From Drosophila miranda (taxonomy: Eukaryota; Arthropoda; Insecta; Diptera; Drosophilidae): a DNA stretch of 64,000 nucleotides. Both the position numbers and the translations under genes were made by a program. The DNA is taken from NCBI RefSeq assembly GCF_003369915.1, contig NC_046674.1, positions 20,525,657 through 20,589,656 on the forward strand, written 5' to 3'. A model generated the notes under the pieces. The model was not told the origin of the DNA. It made no database searches and saw nothing but the letters and a program-made list of their open reading frames with translations. Of this stretch, positions 23,111 to 35,639 are shown piece after piece. Numbering within the stretch: the stretch's first letter is position 1; every line of letters begins with the position of its first letter.

Positions 23111-24067
23111 GAGACTTTCTGTCTGTCTGTTCGCGTCGAAAGAGAGAGCACTAGGAGTTGGCCCACAACATGTTGGTGTTGGCCAATTCCTCAGCGCCTT
23201 TTGCCATTTCAAGGGCCATTAGCTAACACCAACGCCAGAAGCCTCCGACTCCCTCTCCACCCCTGCCACCACCAGAAGATGCCTCTGACATATGCCTCTC
23301 TTGGCCTCACGCTTTACGATAATCAAATTTTGCTGCGCCTGGCCCCCCTGTCACGCTTTTGCCGGCTTTTGTGTGCTTCGTTGAGGTGGGTGTGGGGCTG
23401 CTGGTGGGTTGGCATTTGCTGTTGTTGCGGCGTGGTGTTTGAGGCGAGCTTTTTCCATTGACGTCATCAGAGGCGAAAGCTGCGCAGTAGTTCGACCCAA
23501 GCTGACATTCTACCACGCATTTATCGATTCCCAGTCATCGAGAGAGTGGGCGAGAGAGCGAGAGTGCAAAAGTGTGGGCGAATTCAGTTTTGCAAAAAAA
23601 TACAGGACAGCTGCTGCTGCGGTAGCGTCAGGATGGGACTCTAGGGCTGGGGGGGGCGACTCACAAAAACCAATTTCAATGCACTGAAAATAAAATTTTC
23701 CACTTGTTAAGCAGCAGAAATTAATTCGATGCCAGCTTGTATATGTAAATATGTACATATGCATTTATGTTATACAATTATTTTAACATTTGCAAAATTA
23801 GGTGAGCTCGATTTTTCTCAGTGTAACCACAGCTGCTTCGGAGTTTAGGCTAAGGTGTTGCTCCCTACACTCCCTACTCCCTTCTCCACACTCCCTAAAC
23901 AGCCAAACGGAGAAATTAAATCCCATTCTGTGCTCAAACATTTTTATAGATGCCTAAAAATAGAATTTGTCAATAAAACACACACACACACACGCAAACA
24001 GTTGGATCAGACACATGTTTGTGTGCTCGTGTGTGGGTGGACGCTCAGACACGCACTGTTGACGTCA
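23033..24067. promoter_or_regulatory. Four perfect CRE palindromes (TGACGTCA)
   Basis: TGACGTCA occurs at 23033-23040, 23044-23051, 23459-23466 and 24060-24067, with a half site TGACG at 23058. This is the CREB/ATF/bZIP palindrome. The first pair has a centre-to-centre spacing of 11 bp, about one helical turn. All lie in the divergent intergenic region between the LRRC56-like gene and TMEM237. Confidence 0.6.
23071..23112. repeat. (TC)n microsatellite
   Basis: A T-run followed by CT units with one TTTC interruption. On the minus strand this is a GAGA-type stretch, a potential GAGA-factor site 20 bp from the paired CRE palindromes. Confidence 0.9.
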
Positions 24068-24755
24068 TTGTACGAAAGAAAAGCTTTCGCCGAAGCTCGT
24101 TACTACGTTACAGGAAGCGGGACACAAACAACCAACCAGCCAACCCCCCAAAACGAATCGAAACGAAACGACAAGTCGAAGCACGATTCGAAAGGAAGAG
24201 CATAGAATAGGCAAAGCTATTTCGTACACTGCTGGTGGAGCTTAGTTTCAGTCGTCAAGCAGCTGCGGCGACGGACACTACACACGGATCAATTGAAAAT
24301 CTCGCTGTGAGTACGCGTTCGTTCGAGTCCTGTGGAGAGCTCTCTGTCACTCTTCCACATCGCCACGTTCTCCTCTGTGGCGCGCGCGTTCATCTTCAGA
24401 TTTTTTTTCAGTGCCTCATGCTGCTATATCCTAGAGAAATCCTCGAGGAAACGCCGTTGCAATTGCACCAAAAATAATATTCAAGAGAAGGCCTCGAGAA
24501 CATGCCCAAAGTTCTCAGCCGAGCTGCCAAGTGTCCGCCAGTTTGTTGTTAGGGGGTTCTAGGGTTGTTTTGTGGGCGCAGCCCCGAGTGCATAATTATT
24601 TGGGTCAAAGCAGGCATCACAAAACAACAAGAACGTGCAAAAGCTGCATCTGAAAACAGCGAACTAAAAGTTGCCAGCATTCAGCCCATCATCCACCTGT
24701 TATGAAGCTTGCCTAGACCATCTCCAGAGAGCGACAGCGAGAGCGATAGGACGCA

Positions 24756-27700
24756 ATGGAGGCCAGCCAGCAGCCAGCCAAGGTGCATCGCCAGCACCAG
24801 CGACAGCGACGGACGGAGGCGCGTCAGCGTCGACTGGAGCGCGAGGCAGCTGCCACTACCACAACAACCCCGGAGAGAGATGCTGGTCAGGAGGTGATAA
24901 GCACTATGGAGGACTGTGCAGCGGCTCTGAACGATTCCAGCTCGATGGGAGCAACGGCTGAAGGAAGCACTACAGGAGCGGGGGGAACCACTAGCGCCGG
25001 TCGCATCAGTGCCCAGAGCTCGGCGGATAGCATTGAGATGGTAGGCTCCCCAAGTCAGACCTCACAGCAGACTGTGGTGCTGGTCAATGGCCACGCACCG
25101 CCCTCCGCGCACGACACCACCCAAGAGGAGAGCGCCTCCTTGGGGGCCGCAGAACATCTGGATTCTCCGGCGCTGCCACCGTCACTGCCGTCGCAGCCAA
25201 CGAAGCAGAGCGATGGCAGTCGCAACTCATCCGGAGACGCCATGAGCCTGAGGGAGACACTGCAGCAGCTGCCGGCCACCCATGGCCACCACAGGTCCAG
25301 GCGAAACCACTCGCCGCAGCCACAGGCCTTGGAAGCGGACTCCTCGTTTCATCGAGGCATCTTGGGCTACATGGATCGCGAGCTCAAGCAGAGCTCGCCC
25401 ACACCGTCGGCCCTCAGTAGTGCGGGAGCAACTGCAGTCGGAAATGGCGCTGGAGGGCCTGGGACATCGCGCAAGCAGCAGTCACTGTCCGATCCGCAGG
25501 CCAGTCCCGCCCAGCGATCGCTGCGCTCCCGAAACAGCTTTGACAAGAGTCCGCGACGCAAACGCAGCAAGTCGGAGTCGCGGAGGAGGAGGGAGCGCAA
25601 GCTGATAGCTGCCGGGGAAGTGGAGGTGGTCCGCCAGGCCAACGAGACCCTGATGCGGTACCTCAAGCAGTGCTCCGACATGCACGACGCCTCGCTGTCC
25701 GGCGAGCTGGAAATCGATCAGAGCTACGAGGAGCGACGCGTGCAACGCAAGACGAAGTCGCAGCGGGACAAGCGGGGACAGCTAATCAGTGAGTAGCCAG
25801 AATTCCATTCAGTAAAATCCCATACGACGAGAAAGGAGGAGGAGGAGGAAAGCTCTGACCCACCTGAACACCCACTCCCCCTACGATTCTGCGCACTAAT
25901 GCCCCAATATCTTTCTTTCGTTCTCTCTCCCAACCATCCCTTTCCTGCAGGCAAGCTGTACACGGCGGGGGGGATATCCTCCATACTAAAGGAGCTGGCT
26001 GATGACATTGCTCCGGCCGAGGGCGAGGAGATCTACAACCCATTCACACCGGTCGTCTCACCCACGGACGATGCGCCCGCGCACATCGACAAAATGTTTC
26101 TGCAGACGTCATCCGGGTATCGACCAGTGGAGCACAGCTACTACAAGCGCTCCTTCCTGGGAGCTGCCGCACGTGGCCCAGGTGGCACGGCTGGCGGGGG
26201 TCCTGCGGGCGGCATCAATGGCATCTCGGCTGCCGAGCTGGGTGGCGCCGGTCGTCTCTATCGCTCGCATGGCGGCCACTGCCTTGGCGGAGGTGGTAGT
26301 ACTGGGGGCGGTGGTGGTTCAACCAGCGGACGTGGCAGCTATGCTGACACCCGCTGCCTGCTCGATGCCGACTTAAATCGGTGAGTGAATCCTTTAAAAA
26401 TATGATACATGTGTGCGACTATAAGACTAGCTGATTTTGATCAAGTGCAGGAGGTTCCTATGTTATATTTATTCAGGAAAAATTAGTTACACTTGCAAAG
26501 GGAATATGTAAGACTAAGAAAAACAAGACGAACCGAGAATGGGATAGAATGGATATTTTTAGAGGTTGGGGCTTTGGGAATCTAGTTGGGGTTCTGTTAG
26601 ATATTTAATAACCAATCTTGCAATCATTTCAGCAATGGCATCACCAGCAGTATACAACTAGCCTGTGTAGTTCAACGAATCTGGCTGCTCCTCTCGAATA
26701 TATGCCACGGCCTGCTAGCTGGTCTAGCATTGGCCCATCTACTCTTTGTGCTGAGCAGCCATCCGATGGATTGGGCAAAGGTCATCAATGGCATTAGTCT
26801 TGCTGGCGAGACAATGCCATCCTCATCAACAACATCCACACCATTAGCGATGGACATGACCACAACAAGATCTAGCACCACAAATTTGGGCCTCAGTGCG
26901 GGTGGTACGGATCCCAGTGGAACAGCATCGTCGGGATCAGGAACATCGGCGACAAGCAGCAGCGACGCTTTGGCCCTGATCAGCGACTATGCGGGATTTG
27001 CGGAGATCTATTTGAATACTTTCTATTGCTTGGCCATCATATGTCTGGTTTCTGTATTCGATCGGTGAGTATTATCCTTCTGCTTTGCATACTATATTTG
27101 CTAATTTTAGCGTTATTATTTCAATTATACTCACATTTACCGAGGTATCGTATACAATCTCATTCGTCGTATCTCCATGTCTGACACTGTCAGAGGGGTT
27201 TTCCTTGAAACTGTCTCAGACATTGAGTGAAAATCCACTCGCCCATCCCGAAGGTATTCAGCGACTGTCCTTAGCAGTCCCTCGACGGCCTTGGCTTGAT
27301 TAAAAGTAAGTTTAGGCGGAGCGGCGTGTAACCTTCGTTAGAAAGTTCGCTAAAAATATACCGAAAGCTGAAGGAGAGAGCCTCTTGACTCGAGGCGGGG
27401 TCGGTTCTCAAGAACACATTGACCTCAGAGTTGGGCCTTGCCAGTACTTCCATTGAGCTGAATATCAAAATGATGTGGGTAGCGAAATCCGTCTTGCCTC
27501 TCCTCAATGTGGTCTAGACTCTAGACTGAACCGTGCGTTTCATAGCACCACGAGACCGCTGAGAATGTAACATCTAATGTACATACTAGAAATGTGGCTG
27601 TAAAAAGGAACTGTATTGTAGTTTGAATTTGTGTGTGGCACTTGTTTGGTTTCATGGGGCATGGAAATAATTTGTATGGCACTCATTGCGTGGTCGCTTT

Positions 27701-29102
27701 CATCAGCCGCAAAATATTTTAATGCCCTTAAACTTTGCTCTTTTTGCACGCCACTGTCGCTGCCCACACAACGATACCGACGCCAAAGTCGACGCCAAAG
27801 TCGACGCCGACGTCTCTGCCTGCACTCTTGACCTTTAAAGGCTGCGCCGGCTGATTGTCTGAGTGGGTGGATGGGTAGCTGGTGGCTTCAGCTTTGGCTC
27901 TGGGTTCTGGGTTCTGGGCTATCCGTTCTCCGGGGCTCTGGGCTCTGGCTCAGGGGTTCGCCGGCCCCTTCTCCCGAAAAACGAGACCAGGAACGCAACT
28001 CTCTGCCGCTGTTTTTCTTTTCGGCTTGCAGAAGTGTGAATCTGTGCATGACATTTCGCTTTTCCCCAGTTGGTTTATGTGCGTGTGTGTGTGTGTGCGA
28101 GGATGCCACGTGCAAAGTATCTGCGCTGGCACTCTGGCAGCGGAATCTCTGCTTTGACCTTTCCCAGTTGGCAAATGGTGTACATCGAGAGAATTTCCTC
28201 AATTAACAGAAGTGCACAAATATAAATGTCAGCCAGAGTACGCCCAACCTCATGGCGGCCCACCATCCAACGAATAATTTTTCAATGCAGCTAGGATTGA
28301 AAGAAGCTGCAAGGCCAATCGTAACTTGCGCCCACCTTCTTTCAATCTTTCTTATATGAACTTCTCTGCACTGCCGCACCAAATTTTTTCCTCGTAGTAT
28401 TTTCTAGTTTCTAGTTTCTCAATGGAACTGTCATACCTCCTTCAGATCGGCCATGAAACAACCAAGGTCGGATAAGGATGGAATTTCCAGTGCGTGTGGA
28501 GGCTTTCCCTTATTTTCTTTGGTGGCAGCCAGGCGTATGATATCTTTTATCTTTTCTTGTACGATATCATCATATCATACTGACTGTTATCCATCCCGTG
28601 ATTTTTTCTAAATAAGTTCATATTAGTATATTTTTAATCGGCTATAATAATTATCCGATCAATTTAGTAACCCGAATCCATCCATTTTCGCTTATAGCAT
28701 GGACATTTGTCGCTGGAGCTTCTCGAGTGCCAGTGAACTTATATCATTCCGTTGGCTCATCATCACAATGATCTACGTTGCGACAATAATCCTAACGATC
28801 TGCTCCGATTCGATCGATGAAAAGCTGTACCTGTTCAATAACAATGCTAACATAACATTGACCCAACAGGAGTTGGTAGGTTCTTCATATAACATAATCT
28901 GATAATGATGTCTAATCCCTGATCGATCTCCCCGATTCCCTTACAGCTGAGCAACAGTGTGCGGGGCGTGTGGAGCAGTCTGTCGGTGACGAGGAGCATC
29001 GCCGCCATATCGGGCTGGATAATGATTGGGCTGACGCCACAGGAGGATATGCTGTATGAGCATCTGGTTGATCTTACCAAATATCAATTGACAAATAATT
29101 GA
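24756..29102 (+). CDS. Tmem237: TMEM237 orthologue, ciliary transition-zone membrane protein
   Basis: Exons 24756-25788, 25951-26380, 26633-27064, 28698-28875 and 28947-29102 join in frame to 742 residues. The long N-terminal part is Ser/Gln/Arg-rich and cytoplasmic, with a basic patch RRKRSKSESRRRRERK, then SKLYTAGGISSILKELADD, a conserved TMEM237 segment. Four transmembrane helices follow: about 505-530 (VQRIW...CHGLLAGLALAHLLF), 611-630 (ending LVSVFDR), 649-668 and 700-718. The VQR...HGxLAGLAL and SxFDR marks match vertebrate TMEM237 as I recall it. TMEM237 belongs to the MKS module of the ciliary transition zone and is mutated in Joubert syndrome 14. The human protein is about 400 residues. 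Here the N-terminus and the first extracellular loop (Ser/Thr-rich, about 60 residues) are enlarged. The fourth intron is 1.6 kb. Confidence 0.88.
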
Positions 29103-29569
29103 ATTTAAGGCGTACGCATATTAGAACAATTTGTAAATATACTCGTACTCGTATTCGTACTTGTAGTTGAACATTTAGAAGCTGTTGTTCAGTTATTGGC
29201 TTTTTATATGACATAATCCGAGCGTATAGAAATCTTTTATGTATACCCAACATATTAAGCTTTAAAGTCGTCTACTGAAGATTCACGTGGATGCCCTTCA
29301 CAGGCCGCTACAACAAAATAAAACCCAATTAACTAACAAACACGAAAAGTGGCAAACAACTTAGTAAACTATGGGAATGTAGCAAGATCAGGATATACAT
29401 AGATACAATATATGTACTTGCAAGTAGGAGGCAAATTATGAAATACCGACATATATTTATCATACGAGTATAGATTTACCCGTGTACTTATGCATACATA
29501 CATATATAAAATATGTTACCTATATAGATATACAGATACTTGTACACATTATACAGATATATACATATA

Positions 29570-29572
<3 letters not shown>

Positions 29573-29603
<31 letters not shown>
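29573..29603. repeat. (AT)n microsatellite in TMEM237 3' region
   Basis: About 15 AT units. Confidence 0.93.
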
Positions 29604-29608
<5 letters not shown>

Positions 29609-31048
29609 ACTTGAAATACTTTTTCGTACACATATCGTCTAGAGAAACAAAAAACGAATGCAATTCTTGCCCAAATTGTACAAGAAATGCTTTCCAAACC
29701 GAAGCTACAGTAGATGATTCTAGTATATCAAAGGATACGAAAGAACTTTTGTAAATATTATTAATCGCATATATGGGCGATATGTATGTACATAAATAGA
29801 AGCATTAGGAAATTATTTACGAATTGTAAGAGAAGAGAATGTTGAATTATATGCAATTATTATATACAATTATATTTAATTATGTACAACATTATTTTTA
29901 TTTCAATTTGTAGGCCATTGGCAAACATTTGTTTAATTAACAAAATTTTTAAGTTTAATCGAGCTGTACATAAACCGAGTGCAATAATATAACGAATATT
30001 ACTGAATTACAATACAATTACCGTACATAAATATATACAAAGGAATTTTGAATTAAACCGAGAAACGATTTACCGAGCTAGCGAATCAATCGATCAAAGC
30101 AAAACGACGACATGGACATCAAATTGTAAACTTGTATATAAATAGTACGTATATGAATGCAAATAAACAAAAAAAATGTACAAAAGTCCTGCGAGTTGAT
30201 CTTTATACTGTTTGGAAATATCTATATTGTCCATTATTTCAACCTGCCGGTTGGTTTTTCCAGTACGTTTGTCGTCCTAGTTCCTTATAGCCTTATGGCA
30301 TTAGGCTTTTGCTAACTTTGCTGCAGATCTAGCAGGAGAGACATCGCAAAATCGACAAATCGTAGCCGCCTCCAGAAACGTCTTCCGGCTGTCAGTCGAA
30401 GAACTGAGGCACTATTTGTGGCAATATGATGTTTTCCAACACACACGGCCAGACAGCCAGCAAATTGGAATCTGAAAAGTGTAACAATCCACCATTTCTG
30501 CCGCATCTTGAATGGAAAGCCAAACTGACGCATACATACATATGTATATCGCTCTCACTGCTTGAGTTTCCCATAAGGCTGTCTCTGTTTTATCTATTAG
30601 TCGGTTTGCAAAATCTAATGTCATAATGCTATTGTATTACTAGCATTGTTTTTCCCCCTTTAATCGGAATATCAATACTTATTTTGCTGATAAATATTCT
30701 TTAATTTGCATCCCTTTTTCCAGAAAATTGATTTATTTTCATACTGTTTAATGGTAGCTTACAGAATAAAACTAGAAGTAAATTACATAGCATATGGATT
30801 ATGAGGAATAGCAGCTGTCAGTTCATTTAAATCTTACCGGTTTGCGATCAGGAGAATAGATGGAATCGCTGTCATTTCCTCGGCTCGTTAGCAGAAAACC
30901 GAACTATCGAGATCTTATGTGATACATACATAATGGTGCTCAAAATATTCTGCTGGGATGTTGCTTGAGCTGCAAAGATTTGTGGACAACTTTAACAACG
31001 TTTAACAACTTTATAATATTTATTTATAGCGGCGGCTTAGCTGACCAG

Positions 31049-31390
31049 CTAGTGCCTGGCTATTCCTTGGCCTACGATCTCTTTAGGATGCTTGACCATT
31101 TCTTGGCCTGTGTGCCCAGTGTCACTAGCTTCTATTGGGTGATCTAGTCGAATAGGCCTGGGCGATGTCAGGAAAAGTTTCTGTGATAGTTCGCACAGAC
31201 CCTCCATGGACAACATGGATGTTCTATCCTTCAGCTCAAGGAGCGCCTGAAGCCTGCGAACCGCAGTGTACGTGTCACAGAGGGTGCTCACAAAACCATG
31301 GGTTGTAACCTTTTCTTTACTCGGACAGAAACTCATGACGGAACTGCGGTGGAAGGTGGAAGAAGGGGAGTTGCTTTTGGAGGCTGGCAT
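31049..31390 (-). CDS. Doubtful small ORF of 113 codons
   Basis: The frame opens with MPASKSNSPSSTFHRSS and contains TAVRRLQALLELKDRTS and ELSQKLFL, which could form short amphipathic helices. There are no recognisable domains, signal peptide or obvious upstream exon, and the opposite strand is also open over part of it. It could be a fast-evolving gene or chance. Confidence 0.15.
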   Translation of the reverse strand: MPASKSNSPSSTFHRSSVMSFCPSKEKVTTHGFVSTLCDTYTAVRRLQALLELKDRTSMLSMEGLCELSQKLFLTSPRPIRLDHPIEASDTGHTGQEMVKHPKEIVGQGIARH

Positions 31391-31599
31391 AACTCTACTT
31401 ACGAATCTGGTTTGAAGTTTTGGTGTTTGACTATTTAAACAAGCATTTCTTCTTCTGCATCATATTCAAGAGAAGATAAGGCTTGGGATACGTCCATTGG
31501 AATCGATATTGAGCAATTTGTTCAAGATTAGAGAATTTTCTCCTGAGTGAGCTGATTGTATCCTATCCGAAACGAACTGAAATTTGTATAAAGTACTAT

Positions 31600-32005
31600 T
31601 GTAGATTAGATTAAAGGGATGTATTAGTTTAATGGTGGATGTGGATGTGTTTGTGTAACACAAAAAAGAAAGTGTTTCCCATCCCACAAAGTATATATAT
31701 TCTTAATCAGCATCCATAGTCGGGTCGAGCTATAAGTTAGTGTGAGAAGTGAATGAGAGAGACAGAGATGTAGCGGAATAAAAAATAATACCGGGAAAAT
31801 AGAAAGTGATAAAATATTTTGGTTTTTTAATATAGAGGTAATTTAGGTGGAGAGGGCATAAAGAATTGAATTACTTACCGGTCGTGTTTCCTCTCTTTCT
31901 CCCTATGACAAGGGCGAGCATAATTGAGAAATCGTCGAGAGATCTCCCCTCACGCATAACTAAAAAGTAGAGCCGTGACCTTTGCCGCGACACACAACGT
32001 TTCCG
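31600..32005 (+). mobile_element. DINE-1/INE-1-like remnant, copy 3 (degenerate)
   Basis: CACAAAGTATATATATTCTT and AATCAGCATCCATAGTCGGGTCGA (31684-31728) match the DINE-1 core of copies 1 and 2. The right end near 31965-32010 retains AGAGCCGTGACC...CACACAACGTTTCC. The opening and closing TATACCCGATA inverted repeats and the CCGT microsatellite are gone. It is an older, decayed copy. Confidence 0.65.
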
Positions 32006-35000
32006 ATCGTTTTTTTATTTCGGACATGCCAGCTAATAAGATTATTTTCATTTTCCATCTTTCGCTGGTAACAAACGCACAGTGTCGTCTGATGGCGCTA
32101 CAACTTTGTCAAAGTTATGCCGATTGCTCCTACAGTTATTTAATTATCTATTTATTATTCATACATATTTCAAAATCGCTATATCAGGCATTCGTATGAA
32201 AAGCATCCAGAATATATTGAGACAATGTGATCCGTCTACAATACCGTACACTTGTACTTTTAATCAAACTTTATGGTTTGTGTCTTGACTGAGTGAGAGT
32301 CCTTGCTGGCTTAAGCTCGTGTCCAAAGCTGCTAAGAGAAAAGCTTTTAATAAAAGTTTAAGCCAAATTGGAGTTTTGTTTATAATAAAAGTCTATGAAG
32401 CAATATGTACGACTATAAGCTAGTGCAGAAATGGGGGGCTAATGTAAGGAGCTACTTTTCAGGTTTTTCCCCATTAACAAGGGATATTCGTACAAGAGCA
32501 GCCTTAATATAATAATGCCAAGTATACTCAAGTCTGTTTGACCTTTATGCTCCAGCCAGCAGCAGACTGACATGCAATAAAAGTTTTAATGGCCCGTTTA
32601 ATGGCTTCAAAGCGAAAACAAAGCAGTTAACGGGAAGGAAACCCTCTCTTCGTTGAAGGCATGCTTATCAAATTTCAAATTTAAATGTTCCACTTGATTT
32701 GCCATCAATTTGTTGTTCAATGTTGATCCAGCATTTTTTATGTCAGGAAATCTTTTGTGATGTAAATGCACATTTTTAAAATATCCTAATTAAGCAGATG
32801 CTCAAAATTGTGTCGAAATCAAGTATGTATGTATAAAAAGGCGGCCCGTGTGGGAATTTACATAAATGATTTTTAAACAGTTTTCGTTGTGATGGGCGAG
32901 GAAAAAGTTTTCCTTGTTCGCCAAAGCAAGCGTATAATTTCCAAAAAAAAGCATAAATTTATGCTGTTCTCAGGCAAAGCCAGTTCCCCTCAACTATACT
33001 CGCCCATATACATATATATGTACATATGTATGTAGTATATATACGGGTAAGTGTAATGTTAATGCCATGTTTAAAAATCTGCGCCCTTTCTCTTAAGTAT
33101 TTTGTATGCATATACTTTTTTGAGAGAGGCCGCAGGCCAACTTTGGTCCATTTAGCATGCTAATGATGTTCTTTCTGTGAAAATTGAATGACTCGTAACT
33201 AGATGTAGCCTCGACGATGGTGGCACGGGATATGCCACAAGTCATCCTTATCGCTAATGCTGGATCTAAGGTTATCATGGTAAACGCATTATCATCATTA
33301 AGCACTTGCTGCAATTATGGCGCTAATTGAATTTCTAAATGAATATAATGAGTCGACAGCAACAACAGCAACATCAGCGCCGTGGACCAGGATATACGAA
33401 GCTCTGAGGCTGATCCCCACAACAATGGAAATTATATAATAATAATTGCCCAAGCTGCCCTAAACGACTTTTCAGTACCCTATATGGACGGCAGCTTCTT
33501 TCCCATGAAAAGAATGGGTTTCAGGACCTAAAAATGTATAAAAGTCTTAAGATATTTTTTTAACGAAATGTGGCAGAGATTATAATAATGTACATATGTA
33601 TATATGTTAACTCGTTTATATATATACACATATATGTTAATTTATTTTTGATCAGGACAATATCGTTTCGTCTGTCTGTTTCTATAATTCTTCGCATAAT
33701 TTGGAAGCTATGTATGTCCGGTTGCAATCTTGCACAGACCAGACCCTTCTTGATCTCTTGACTGCAATCTCCGAACTTGATTGCAGATCACTTCATATAA
33801 ATATGAATAAATATATCTGTCAAAGGAAGACAAATTATATTCAGCAAAAAAAAAACCCGCTTTATGTGTATAGAAATGATTTTGTAAGAGTTATCTTTTG
33901 TGCTACGCTACAAGTGGGTCAACAGCAGTCTCAGAACTAATATTCCCCAAGCCCAAGGAGTTAGATTCCTTTGTGAGTGAAAAGGACGAGAGTCTCCTGT
34001 AATTAGGTTAAACACACACGTGGCTCCAAGTGCCTTACTTGTCTCTGGCTGTGTGTGTTTATGTGTGTGTGTGTGTGTGCGAGAGTGTGGGTGTATGTGG
34101 GTGGCAGAGTGTTGTGGCCAGGCTGGAGATAAAACGTTACAAAAATGAGGTGAGAAAATGAAATAAAACAACCAACGGCTGGCACAACTAATAAAAACGG
34201 CGCGTAATTTGCACGTTTAACCGCATGACAGCGGAAAAATTACAAACACAATCCATGCACACATAGACACAACACAGAGGAACAGCTACACGTATACAAC
34301 TGCAGCCCACACTCACACATGCACTCACACGCACAAGCACACGTGTGGTGTCTAAATGTGGTGTCTGAATTACAATTACATGGCCAGGCAGAGACAAAAG
34401 CAGACGGAGATGGAGAAGCACTCAAGTCCCCCACAGGACGGGCGGACTGTCCTTGTATTTGGGTAGTTGTGCGAGGGGGTGGTGGAGGGGAGGCTGCTGT
34501 GGAGGCTCCTGTGCTGGACATTTGAGCATATGGTGGCATAATTATCTTGTTGCCTTCGCCAGCATCTCGGCTTAGCCATCCACCGTAGTGCCCTTACTCG
34601 TGCGGCGCTCCCTGGCCCGAGATGGGTTGATTAATTGAAATATTCGTGGGCCTGATGTGTGTGGGGTGGCGGGGGGACCTATGCAGGCAATGACTGACAA
34701 TTTCCAGCATATGCCGGAGAGTCAATAAGGATAATATGATCAGTAATAATACTCGTGTCTTACTTAATGAATTTTGAAAGAGTTTCATCCTCTCGTTCCG
34801 CCAGCAGAACTCTCTTGGGGCTCTATCCTGAGTTTGACCAGTAGGTTGATTCTCTAGAATAAAGGAATACAATTTTGAAATATAATTGAGGTAAATACCT
34901 ATTTTAAATAATATTGCTTTGTAACTGATATTGCTTTACTCTTTTATCTTGGGATACTTACCACTTAATTGCTGCAATCTTTGGGTATACATAAAGCTAT

Positions 35001-35630
35001 AGTGCGAAGATCTGACTGACTTAGATCGATTTTGAGTAGTTATATTAAACTTAGCCTTTTACCTATACAGAAGTGTATCCCATTGTCTCTATCAAGTCGG
35101 GGGTGCTGCGTAAAAACTTGTTGCCTGAACTTTTAATTAAGCCAAGAGTTTGTGTAATGTATCTGAGTGTGCCTGTCAGTCCTTGGAATGGGTGTGCAAA
35201 ATTAACAAATAAGCGTATAAATTATGCCACACACGCTGACAACGCACACATACTCGTACTTGTAGAGAAGCCTATGCACGATTGTGCCTGCCCAGAAACA
35301 GGGAAATATGAGACCCATATGTCGACATGGTGCTGTGAGGGACGGGAATGGAATGGCGCCTCTGCAGCTCTGCCATTTGCTGCCATTGTCATCGATGTTC
35401 CTGCTCGGTCTTACGCTGGCCCAGTAGCTAGCAGTCCGGACTGTCCGTCTTCGTATTACATTGCCCTTAAAACGCACTGCGTTCGTTCTCGTTGTTGATG
35501 GTCATTGCTATGTTCCTGCTGGTCAAACATGACACTTCCCCAGACCCAACAGACAATCGAGGCAACGACTTTCTACTGCCCTTGTTTGTCGTTGTTTCCA
35601 TTAAATTAAATCGATCCTACAGGAGGTTTT
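32006..35630. other. Intergenic DNA, no supported gene
   Basis: AT-rich, with TACATATGTA-type repeats (33010-33035, 33590-33635) and a TG/CA microsatellite around 34055-34085. A short minus-strand frame at 34594-34788 would start MKLFQNSLSK and contain a hydrophobic VLLLIILSLLTL stretch. At 64 residues it is noted but not supported. Confidence 0.4.
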
Positions 35631-35639
35631 ACATCCAGT

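Larger units (their letters stand above)
22554..24755. other. Divergent intergenic region between LRRC56-like gene and TMEM237
   Basis: Besides the CRE and X-box candidates it holds a TC microsatellite (23071-23112). A possible TMEM237 first exon starts at a TCAGTC initiator (24248-24253) and ends before a GTGAGT donor at 24307. A candidate acceptor follows (CATTCAG near 24683). The non-coding exon is inferred from splice consensus only. Confidence 0.4.
29103..31599. other. TMEM237 3' region and intergenic DNA
   Basis: The sequence is very AT-rich with an AT microsatellite (29573-29603) and several AATAAA signals, the clearest near 30160. A minus-strand open frame at 31049-31390 (113 codons) is listed separately as doubtful. 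Nothing else looks coding. Confidence 0.4.

Noticed and set aside
34594..34788. 64-residue ORF with a hydrophobic segment (MKLFQNSLSK...)
   Set aside because: It could be a small membrane or secreted peptide, but there is no splice, promoter or family support. A single hydrophobic run in AT-rich DNA is common by chance.
35073..35498. 141-codon plus-strand ORF
   Set aside because: No domain or signal. The composition matches the surrounding non-coding DNA and the opposite strand is open as well.
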